Shown here: positions 24,675 to 31,497 of the stretch, piece after piece
Layout: every line of letters starts with the position of its first letter
How positions within the stretch are numbered: position 1 is the first letter of the stretch
Source of the DNA: SAR116 cluster bacterium AG-426-I14
GTDB taxonomy: Bacteria; Pseudomonadota; Alphaproteobacteria; Puniceispirillales; Marisalimonadaceae
NCBI GenBank assembly: GCA_003210055.1
Contig: QCNS01000017.1
Location: 1 to 34,160 of the forward strand
Reading direction: 5' to 3'
DNA length: 34,160 nt
The notes under the pieces: model-generated
What the model was told of the DNA's origin: nothing
The model's input: the letters and a program-made list of their open reading frames with translations, nothing else
The model's database searches: none
Program-made: the position numbers and the translations under genes

Positions 24675-24922
24675 GTGGGACAAATTGTGGGACAGGATAA
24701 TGGGCTGTCTAAATAATAGAGTCAAAACAACAGCTTACAAGATAGTTTGGCTGACACCCCATCCGCCATCATAGTAAAATAATCATTAAAATACCTCATA
24801 TTAATCTTATAATTTCCCATATAAAACAATAGATTACAGGAATTACTTAATTTATTTTTTATTTACCGCCTGTTTTTAACTGCGGTAAAATTGTAGGATG
24901 AAATGTGGGATGGATTGATAAA
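24675..24922 (+). other. Complete attachment site without tRNA or integrase
   Basis: The distal arm (two GTGGGAC 12 nt apart at 24675-24693), core ACCCCATCCGCCAT (24756-24769) and integrase-1-type arm ending in CTGCGGTAAAAT and GTAGGAT/GTGGGAT are present in order. The left 95 bp match the site at 17014 and the right 167 bp match the tRNA-side site at 7865-8031 inverted. No integrase gene follows. It splits repeat copy D. The gap 24425-25040 otherwise holds only the pstS promoter region and 80 bp of AT-rich DNA before the hydratase gene. Confidence 0.82.
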
Positions 24923-24928
24923 GATTAC

Positions 24929-24959
24929 CACATGGTCAATGGATCAGGGACGGTGGTGA
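24929..24959 (+). repeat. Dispersed repeat copy D, right part
   Basis: CATGGTCAATGGATCAGGGA followed by CGGTGGTGA is the right end of the repeat, resuming directly after the attachment cassette, so copies of both repeat systems are nested here. Confidence 0.8.
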
Positions 24960-25040
24960 TTTATTTTTTAAACATTTTGTGATTACTTATTAATTTTTTT
25001 TCTTTTTGATTTAAAAAATAAATTTATAAACAGGCTTTTA

Positions 25041-25826
25041 ATGAATAATATCAATGATAAATTACTAGATAATTATGCTAAAAGACTTTTAGCAGATTAT
25101 GACAATAAAACTCCCGGAACCATATTCAAAGAAAACATTAAAATAACTATACCTCAAGCCTGGGAAATTCAATCTAAGGTTGCAAGACTTAGAGAGATCA
25201 GAGGAGAAAAGATTGTTGGATATAAAATTGGTTGTACACTTAAGTCAGGAAACCAAAATCGGATAGGAATTAGCCACCCTGCATGGGGTGGATTATGGGA
25301 AAATGAACAACATAAAAACGGTGAAATATTAGAGAAAGACAATTATAGCAACCCCTCTATGGAAGCAGAGTTTGGAATTATATTAAGTAGAGATTTAAAT
25401 AAAAATAATTTTTCTTTTGAATATCTACAAAACTCAATTGAAACAGTCCATCCTATTATTGAAATACATAATCTTGTTTTTCATGGAAAACCACCTCACG
25501 GTCCTGAATTACTAGCTAATAATGCAATTCATGCTGGTGTGGTATTTGGAAAAGCTGTAAAAAATTTAATTTGGGATGCTAAAACAGATCTTAATTTAGT
25601 TTATGATGGTCAAATAGTTGATTCTTGGGAAGATAAAAAATGGTCTCAAGACATGTATTCGGATATTGAATGGTTATTAAATGAATTAAGCAAAATAAAT
25701 AAATCTCTTAAAAAAGGTGATTTAATACTTATTGGCGCTTTTGGCCCTCCAATCCCCATAGAAGAAAATGAGTTTATAGAAGTAAAATCTTCTTTAATTG
25801 GAGAAGTAAATGCCAAATTTATTTAA
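25041..25826 (+). CDS. 2-keto-4-pentenoate hydratase-like enzyme (MhpD/HpcG family)
   Basis: A 261-residue protein of the fumarylacetoacetate-hydrolase superfamily, hydratase/decarboxylase branch, which adds water to 2-oxo-4-enoates or decarboxylates oxalocrotonate-type acids in aromatic meta-cleavage. Typical segments: AWEIQSKVARLREIRGEKIV followed by GYKIGCT, SMEAEFGIILSRDL (metal-binding Glu pair), VHPIIEIHNLVF, LLANNAIHAGVVFGK and GDLILIGAFGPPIP. Its length is normal for the family. A thioesterase follows by about 40 bp in the same direction. No other aromatic-degradation genes are visible, so the true substrate is open. Confidence 0.85.
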   Translation: MNNINDKLLDNYAKRLLADYDNKTPGTIFKENIKITIPQAWEIQSKVARLREIRGEKIVGYKIGCTLKSGNQNRIGISHPAWGGLWENEQHKNGEILEKDNYSNPSMEAEFGIILSRDLNKNNFSFEYLQNSIETVHPIIEIHNLVFHGKPPHGPELLANNAIHAGVVFGKAVKNLIWDAKTDLNLVYDGQIVDSWEDKKWSQDMYSDIEWLLNELSKINKSLKKGDLILIGAFGPPIPIEENEFIEVKSSLIGEVNAKFI

Positions 25827-25867
25827 ATTTATGTTATAAGAAGTGTGATTTAAATTTAGAGATTTAA

Positions 25868-26290
25868 TTGCCAAATTATAATGTAAAAAAAACAATGAAA
25901 AGAGCTTATTCAGGTAGTGTTTCAACTTTTTTCAATACAAAGTTTTTAAAACAAGAAAAAGAAAAGTTTATTTTCGAAGTTACATTTCCATCTGAAACAT
26001 TAAATCCTTTTGGTTTTGTTCAAGGTGGTATGATAACAAGCGCCCTAGATGAGGTGACGTCAATTACAGTAAACTTAATATCAGAAGACAAAAAATTACC
26101 TAATTCTATTGATCTTCATACTTCTTTTCATCGTCCTGTAAAACTTGGCAAAGTAATAATAGAATCAAAAATAATTAAAATTGGGAAAAATATAGTGTCT
26201 ATAGAAGGAAAATTATTTAATTCTGAAAATAAGATAGCAGCTAGTATTCTTCATTCAGCTATATTAACTGACTTAGTACAAAAAAAATAA
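25868..26290 (+). CDS. PaaI-type hotdog thioesterase
   Basis: A 140-residue single hotdog-fold protein likely to hydrolyse an acyl- or aryl-CoA. The motif NPFGFVQGGMITSALDEVTS corresponds to the catalytic helix region HGGxxxxLxDxxx of the PaaI family, with Gln in place of the usual His, and DLHTSFHRPVKLGKVIIESK is the typical beta-sheet part. The frame opens at a TTG (25868) with AGAG upstream; the first in-frame ATG at 25895 would remove nine residues. It probably forms a pair with the hydratase upstream and is convergent with the enolase-superfamily gene. Confidence 0.82.
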   Translation: MPNYNVKKTMKRAYSGSVSTFFNTKFLKQEKEKFIFEVTFPSETLNPFGFVQGGMITSALDEVTSITVNLISEDKKLPNSIDLHTSFHRPVKLGKVIIESKIIKIGKNIVSIEGKLFNSENKIAASILHSAILTDLVQKK

Positions 26291-26319
26291 TATTGAGATT
26301 GATAGAATAATATAATTTT

Positions 26320-27414
26320 TTAAATTTTAAATTCATATTTTTTTATTGTTTCTTTATTAAAATCAATCCCTGTTCCAATTTTATTAGGTATAACAACATG
26401 CCCATCTTTTAAATCATATGGTTCTTCTAATATAATATCTGACCATCTTGTCCATTCTAGCAGACCAGCAGTAGGAGTTACACGCATAAGATGGGAAGAA
26501 ACTTCATGAAATAGATGTGAAGCAACGGAAATTTGAAAACTCTCAGCAATAGAAGCTGTTTTTAACCATCCACTAACTCCACCTATCCTCATTAAATCAG
26601 GCATTATAAAGTCTGAGATATTATTTTTTAATGCTGTAAAAGCATGATCATAACCGTGAAAGTTTTCACCCAGTATTATTGGAGTTTTCATTCTTTTTCT
26701 TAATTGCTTATATCCATCAAATTCATAATATTTTATTGGTTCTTCAAACCAATATAAATCTTGATCATCTAAGTCTCTCAATCTATGTATTGCTTCAGGT
26801 AAAGTTAGACATTGATTAAAATCAGAAAGGAGGAGTGAATCTGAACCAATTCCTTTTTTTACATTTTCAATCGCTTTATAATCATCATCTATTTTTTTTC
26901 GCCCTAATCTCAATTTAACCGCATCAAAGTTTCCCTCTTCTATCAACTCCAAAGCTTCATCATAAAGAATTTTAGGATCATCCATCCATAACCCACTGGA
27001 ATTATATGCTTTAACGTTATTTAAAGTTCCACCTAAATGAACACACAATGGTTCATTAGATATCTTCGAACTTGCATCCCATAATGCTATATCAAGACCA
27101 GCCAGAGCATAAAGAGCAATTCCAGATCTACCTAATAAACTAAGATGATTCATACCCTCGTTATAGAATTGATAAGGAGCAATTTCTCTATTTTGAAAAT
27201 TCTTAAATAGTTCTTTCATTGTTAACGTAATTGCAGGGGTATAATTTATTAAATAAGGACCGATATAACCTTTACCAACAGTTCCATCATTACAAGTGAT
27301 TTCTATTAACATGTAAGGCCACTTTTCAAATGTTCCAAGCGAGGCAACAATTGGTCTTTTTAACGGCACATTAACTGTTGTTACAGATAAACTATTAACA
27401 ATTGGCTTTTTCAA
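26320..27414 (-). CDS. Enolase-superfamily enzyme (mandelate racemase/sugar-acid dehydratase group)
   Basis: A 364-residue protein with the capping domain (residues 1-125) and a C-terminal barrel. The metal ligands are Asp198 in LLSDFNQ, Glu224 in WFEEP and Glu250 in LGENFHG. The base pair of the mandelate-racemase subgroup is present as Asp273 in MPDLMRIGG and His300 in ASHLFHE. On the other face the KxK motif is KLR (Lys167-x-Arg169). It should abstract the alpha-proton of a carboxylate, as a racemase or an acid-sugar dehydratase; the substrate is not readable. The gene has its own 145-bp upstream gap and is co-oriented with the MDR oxidoreductase. Confidence 0.88.
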   Translation of the reverse strand: MKKPIVNSLSVTTVNVPLKRPIVASLGTFEKWPYMLIEITCNDGTVGKGYIGPYLINYTPAITLTMKELFKNFQNREIAPYQFYNEGMNHLSLLGRSGIALYALAGLDIALWDASSKISNEPLCVHLGGTLNNVKAYNSSGLWMDDPKILYDEALELIEEGNFDAVKLRLGRKKIDDDYKAIENVKKGIGSDSLLLSDFNQCLTLPEAIHRLRDLDDQDLYWFEEPIKYYEFDGYKQLRKRMKTPIILGENFHGYDHAFTALKNNISDFIMPDLMRIGGVSGWLKTASIAESFQISVASHLFHEVSSHLMRVTPTAGLLEWTRWSDIILEEPYDLKDGHVVIPNKIGTGIDFNKETIKKYEFKI

Positions 27415-27559
27415 CTTTAATCTCTCCTTTATAAACTAATTAAAATATAGATTAATTTATTTAATTATTTCAATAATTTAAATTTTGTTTTTAAAAAAAT
27501 ATTTAATAATAATTAAACATATAGCTAATTTAAAATAATAGTTATTAATAGACTAAACC

Positions 27560-28564
27560 TTATACCTTAACTAATTGTTTGCCCAAATTAGTGCCTTTTA
27601 GAATATTCACTAAACTTGTAGGAGCTGTTTCAAGTCCAAAGCTTATATCTTCTTTGTTTTTCAATTTCCCTTCTTTATACCAATTATATAACTTTTGATA
27701 AATTTCTGAATATTTATCAAAATAGTCTAAAACTAATAAACCTTCAATTTTTGCCCTCTTAACCAAAAGAGTTCTATTTATTCTTGGTCCATTAGGTATA
27801 GGAAATGATTGCATTCCTATTGTTCCACATATAACAACCCTACCACCAATATTTAAATTTTCCATTATGTGATCAAACTGTTCTCCTCCCACGTTATCAA
27901 AAAAACAGTCTACGCCATCTGGCGCTATTTTTTTTAAGCAAGAAGAAATATCTTTAGTAGAATTATAATTTATTACCTTATCAAAGTTAAAATCATCTAT
28001 ACAGATGGATTTTTTTTTATCAGTACTCGTAAGGCCAATAGTTTTACTTCCATAGATTTTAGCTATTTGACCAACAGCTGAACCAACACTTCCTGCAGCT
28101 GTAGTTACCACAACAGTTTCACCTTTTAATGGCTTGCACTTATCTACTAGACCTGCATAAGCTGTAATGCCATTTAGGCCTAAAACACCTAAATTAGCTG
28201 AAATTGGAACATCATTTGGGTTTACTTTTATTTGAATATGATTTCGATCTACTATAGAATATTTTTGCCAACCTAACCAACCAACAACATACTCATCAAC
28301 TAGAAAGGCATTATTTTTTGAAGCAATTATCTTTCCAACACCTAAACTTCTCATAGTCCCATTAATTTTTACAGGCTCAGAATAATTACCCACTTTGCTT
28401 ATCCACCCTCTCATTGCGGGGTCCACTGATAAGTAATGAACTTCTATAAGAAATTCATTTTCTTTTAAATCACGAATTTTCTCATCTACTAAATCAAACA
28501 AACTCTCATTTATTTCTGGATCAGGTCTTTTTTTTAAAATAATTTTTGTATTTATTAAGTCCAT
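27560..28564 (-). CDS. NADP-dependent MDR oxidoreductase (CurA/leukotriene B4 dehydrogenase-like)
   Basis: A 334-residue zinc-free medium-chain reductase, the group that reduces alpha,beta-unsaturated ketones or aldehydes with NADPH. N-terminal landmarks are HYLSVDPAMRGWI (residues 43-55) and GVGKIIAS. The Rossmann motif AAGSVGSAVGQIAK starts at 156, and DGVDCFFDNVGGEQFD, GRVVICGTIGMQ and the end GKQLVKV are typical. No structural or catalytic zinc cysteines occur. The substrate is unknown, though it lies among other small-acid enzymes. Confidence 0.9.
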   Translation of the reverse strand: MDLINTKIILKKRPDPEINESLFDLVDEKIRDLKENEFLIEVHYLSVDPAMRGWISKVGNYSEPVKINGTMRSLGVGKIIASKNNAFLVDEYVVGWLGWQKYSIVDRNHIQIKVNPNDVPISANLGVLGLNGITAYAGLVDKCKPLKGETVVVTTAAGSVGSAVGQIAKIYGSKTIGLTSTDKKKSICIDDFNFDKVINYNSTKDISSCLKKIAPDGVDCFFDNVGGEQFDHIMENLNIGGRVVICGTIGMQSFPIPNGPRINRTLLVKRAKIEGLLVLDYFDKYSEIYQKLYNWYKEGKLKNKEDISFGLETAPTSLVNILKGTNLGKQLVKV

Positions 28565-28793
28565 AAAAAATCATCTAAAATTAATACAACAATATCAAGA
28601 AATTTTATTAAAGATTTAAGATTTATTTTTCAAACCAATAAATGAATACTTTGAATTTGATATTATTTTGCTTACTTGATAATCAATTACGTCAACTTTG
28701 ATTAAAAAAACTTCAATCTTACGAATGATAAAAAATCTATTGTTATTTTTATTAATTAAAATCTCATTATTAATTATAATATAACTGAGTATA

Positions 28794-28812
28794 GTTTATA
28801 CATGTTATAAAC
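28794..28812. promoter_or_regulatory. Inverted repeat, possible operator
   Basis: GTTTATA-CATGT-TATAAAC is a perfect 7-bp inverted repeat with a five-base centre, in the 537-bp gap 28565-29101 between two divergent genes. Its size is that of a regulator dimer site, but the AT-rich arms make chance plausible. Confidence 0.35.
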
Positions 28813-28835
28813 CCCAATATAACTTGCTATACCCC

Positions 28836-28879
28836 AAATGTGAGTTGATGATGAGAAATTATCAACTCACATTTCTCAT
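28836..28879. promoter_or_regulatory. Overlapping alternative hairpins
   Basis: Two inverted repeats interlock: AAATGTGAGTTGAT (28836-28849) pairs with ATCAACTCACATTT (28861-28874), and ATGAGAAAT (28851-28859) pairs with ATTTCTCAT (28871-28879). Both cannot form fully as simple hairpins because they share ATTT. It lies about 220 bp before the SAF-domain dehydrogenase. The rest of the gap is AT-rich with no ORF I can support. Confidence 0.55.
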
Positions 28880-29101
28880 AATTTCTTTATAAGTTATTTT
28901 TAAATTAAAATAAATTTTTCTAAATAAAAAAATTTGCAGAAAATAACATTAAAAAAATGATATCAAATATAAGGAAATATTAAGAATACAAAAAAATATA
29001 AATATTCCAGCTACAATTTTAAAAGTTTTATGCATATTATGTATATAACAAATTTTTATATTAAAAAAAAACATAAATGATTTGTAAATAAGAGGGATAA
29101 A

Positions 29102-30439
29102 ATGAATCTCAATAATATGTTAAAATCTAGAATTAAAGATCAAAAACCTGTCAGAGTAGGTTTAATTGGTGCAGGTAAATTTGGTTCAATGATTCTATCG
29201 CAGGCACGTCACATAGAAGGTATTTCAATTACAGCTGTAGCTGATCTTAATATACAAAAAACTAAAGAGTCTTTTCGTCGAGTAGGTTGGGATATATCAA
29301 ATTGTTTCACAAATAGCGCTAATGATGCAGTAGCCTCTGGAAAAACATGGTTAACGGAAAACACATCTGATATTTTCAAAATACCTGAAATCGAGTGTAT
29401 CGTAGAGGCAACTGGTGACCCGCTTTTCGGTATACGGCATGCACTTAAGGCAATTGAAAATAATAAACATGTAGTAATGGTTAATGTTGAAGCAGATGTA
29501 CTATGTGGTCCTTATCTAAATCAAAAAGCAGTAGAGAATAATGTTGTGTTTAGCATGGCCTATGGTGACCAGCCGGCTGCAATCTGTGAACTTGTAGACT
29601 GGGTAAGAGTAAATGGATTTGATCTCGTTGCGGCTGGCAAGGGAATGAATTTTCAGCCACATTTTCGCTATTCAACACCAGATACAGTCTGGAAACATTT
29701 CGGATGGACCGATGAAGAAGTTGCCGCTGGAGATTTTAATCCAAAAATGTACAATTCCTTTACCGATGGTACTAAAGCTGCTATTGAAATGGCAGCTGTT
29801 GCCAACGCAACTGGCCTTGATTGTCCAGATGATGGACTTGCATTTTATCCTACCGGTCTACACGATCTAACAAACGTTTTTAAACCAATTGTAGATGGTG
29901 GAAGACTCCCAAAAAAAGGACTTCTTGATATTGCGGCTAGTCGTGAGCCAGATGGTCGTGAGGTTTACAACAATATTTGCTATGGTATGTTTGTCACATT
30001 CAAAGCACCCAACGAATATAGTCGTGACTGCTTTCGTCAATATGGTTTACTAACAGATTCATCTGGATGGTATGCTTCAATGTGGAGACCCTTTCATATG
30101 ATTGGATTAGAAACAAATACTAGTATAATGTCGGCTGTAATTAGAAATGAACCAACAGGAGTATCCAGTATATGGAAAGCAGACGCAATTGCCACAGCCA
30201 AACGTGATCTATCTGAAGGAGAGATATTAGACGGTGAAGGAGGATTTTGTGTATGGGCTAAAGCTATTCCTGCTAGATTGTCAGACAAAATAGGTGCATT
30301 ACCAATTGGACTTGCGCAAAATGTTAAACTTAGAAATTCTGTAAGAAAAGATGAGATAATAAAAATAAGTGATGTTGATCTTATTGAAGTAGATGACATT
30401 ATTGATTTCAGAGCAAAGATGAAGTCTCTTCTTATTTAA
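29102..30439 (+). CDS. NAD(P)-dependent dehydrogenase with C-terminal SAF domain (COG4091-like)
   Basis: A 445-residue protein. The N-terminal Rossmann domain begins VRVGLIGAGKFGSMILSQA and has VADLN after the second strand, as in homoserine-dehydrogenase-like enzymes. A central catalytic part includes IVEATGDPLFGIRHALKAIE and AYGDQPAAICELVDWVR. From about residue 365 there is a SAF domain (AKAIPARLSDKIGALPIGLA), as in sialic-acid synthase and altronate dehydratase. Relatives are often annotated as homoserine dehydrogenases but occur in sugar-acid or branched-sugar gene clusters. AGAGGG six bases before the ATG is a good ribosome-binding site. Codons are richer in G and C than in neighbouring genes, which may reflect recent acquisition. 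Confidence 0.85.
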   Translation: MNLNNMLKSRIKDQKPVRVGLIGAGKFGSMILSQARHIEGISITAVADLNIQKTKESFRRVGWDISNCFTNSANDAVASGKTWLTENTSDIFKIPEIECIVEATGDPLFGIRHALKAIENNKHVVMVNVEADVLCGPYLNQKAVENNVVFSMAYGDQPAAICELVDWVRVNGFDLVAAGKGMNFQPHFRYSTPDTVWKHFGWTDEEVAAGDFNPKMYNSFTDGTKAAIEMAAVANATGLDCPDDGLAFYPTGLHDLTNVFKPIVDGGRLPKKGLLDIAASREPDGREVYNNICYGMFVTFKAPNEYSRDCFRQYGLLTDSSGWYASMWRPFHMIGLETNTSIMSAVIRNEPTGVSSIWKADAIATAKRDLSEGEILDGEGGFCVWAKAIPARLSDKIGALPIGLAQNVKLRNSVRKDEIIKISDVDLIEVDDIIDFRAKMKSLLI

Positions 30440-30459
30440 GAAATTTTATTTATGTGAAA

Positions 30460-30575
30460 TAAACAACGATTCCTTTATCTAAGGGTTGTGGAATATGATT
30501 ATATTGGTTTGTAGGTAGGAAAAGTGTTCAGTAACCTCTATTTTATTGATTTGATTGTGGGACAAAATGTGGGAT
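30460..30575 (+). repeat. Dispersed repeat copy E with collapsed att arms
   Basis: A decayed forward copy with AACAACGAT, TATCTAAGGG, TGATTATATTGGTTTGTAG and GTTCAGTAACC, followed as in copy D by TTGATTTGATT and GTGGGAC (30557-30563). It then jumps to GTGGGATGGATTAAT (30569 on), the end of an integrase-side arm. The core and the rest of both arms are missing, as though deleted between the GTGGGA motifs. It lies between the convergent dehydrogenase and GNAT genes. Confidence 0.7.
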
Positions 30576-30628
30576 GGATTAATAATTTTGTAAACTCGCA
30601 TGAGATATTTTGTAAATAAAATCTTTTT

Positions 30629-31087
30629 TTATAAATCTAATTTGAAACTTTTATGTGTACTTAAAAAACCAAGTTTTTTATAAAAATTTATCGCTTTTTG
30701 TCTTTTCTTATTACTAGTTAATTGAATTAATCCACAATTGTTTATTTTTGCAATTTCAATACCTTTATTAATCAATTTCGACCCATATTCTCTATCTCTA
30801 TATTCTTTTTTAATTCTGACTGATTCAATTTGACACCTAGTTATGCCTTGCATTGATAGACCTGGGATAAAAGTTAATTGCATCATGCCGATGATTTGAT
30901 CATTTAAAAGCATTATAAAAATTTCATTGTTTGAATCATTTAAAATTTTTGTAAATGATTTTTTATACTTGTTTATGAATTTGTTACTTAAGTTCTCCTT
31001 TTCTTTTCCGAGATCATCATCAAACAGAAGATATATTAAATCTTTAAGATTTTTTAATTTTGCTTTTTCAATTATTAAAGTTGACAT
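30629..31087 (-). CDS. GNAT-family N-acetyltransferase
   Basis: A 152-residue GNAT protein. The fold is visible as FIMLLNDQIIGMMQLTFIPG, QIESVRIKKEYRDREYGSKL with the acetyl-CoA-binding turn near 96-104, and the final NKKRQKAINFYKKLGF typical of motif B. The pyrophosphate loop is RDREYGS, somewhat off the usual (Q/R)xxGx(G/A). The substrate is unknown. It ends toward repeat copy E and is the only gene between it and the decayed region at 31.2 kb. Confidence 0.88.
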   Translation of the reverse strand: MSTLIIEKAKLKNLKDLIYLLFDDDLGKEKENLSNKFINKYKKSFTKILNDSNNEIFIMLLNDQIIGMMQLTFIPGLSMQGITRCQIESVRIKKEYRDREYGSKLINKGIEIAKINNCGLIQLTSNKKRQKAINFYKKLGFLSTHKSFKLDL

Positions 31088-31203
31088 AACCTTTATTCAT
31101 TTCTAATTAGTACAATAAAGCGTTAATTACTATAATATGTAAAAAATGATCATCTAAAAGAATTTTTTATGAAATCACCTCATTAAATTACTTAATTTAC
31201 CTT

Positions 31204-31365
31204 TTATATCTTGCCAAGTTTAATTCTAGAATTCCAAACAGTAATATATTCCTAGTATCTTCCAGTAGCTTTTCTAATATCTCTATATGCAGGATGCTTC
31301 TTACATCCTATAGCCAGTATTTTAAGTAATTTTATTTGTCTTTGATATATGTCTTCTTTCATCAT
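31204..31365 (-). pseudogene. Small ORF with in-frame TAG
   Basis: On the minus strand an ATG at 31365 opens a frame reading MMKEDIYQRQIKLLKILAIG, then CKKHPAYRDIRKATGRY, a TAG (31252-31254), and EYITVWNSRIKLGKI to a TAA at 31204. The KHPAYRxxRKxTxR segment and the later WNxRxKL resemble a family of very small proteins in which this region carries a Cys-x-x-Cys-like motif. Here those positions read Tyr-stop-Glu-Tyr, suggesting loss of the cysteines. The frame continues sensibly after the stop, so I take it for a decayed gene. No ribosome-binding site is evident. Confidence 0.5.
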
Positions 31366-31421
31366 ATAATTATAACTATCTTATACACTAATTGTGAATA
31401 TTCAGAATTTATATGGTTAGT

Positions 31422-31452
31422 CCATGGTCAATTGATCTGGGACATTAGTCAG
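31422..31452 (+). repeat. Dispersed repeat, right-end fragment
   Basis: CCATGGTCAATTGATCTGGG then ACATTAGTCAGTG is a diverged right end of the repeat, forward. TTAGT before it also matches copy B, so it was once part of a longer copy. Confidence 0.6.
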
Positions 31453-31490
31453 TGTCACCCATGACATACAACCATAACAATCTGATTAGA
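31453..31490 (-). pseudogene. Second remnant of trypsin-like gene 3' end
   Basis: ATGACATACAACCATAACA matches ATGACACACAACCATAACA at the 3' end of the protease gene 12264-13421, in the same position relative to the repeat right end. Read in reverse it gives IVMVVCHG before an in-frame stop. Only this tail remains, immediately before the reverse-strand end of the cyclase gene. Confidence 0.55.
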
Positions 31491-31497
31491 GAATATA

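Noticed and set aside
31252-31254. TAG read through as an amino acid
   Set aside because: Other genes in the window use TAG as a normal stop (for example the MazG-like gene), and no suppressor tRNA is visible.
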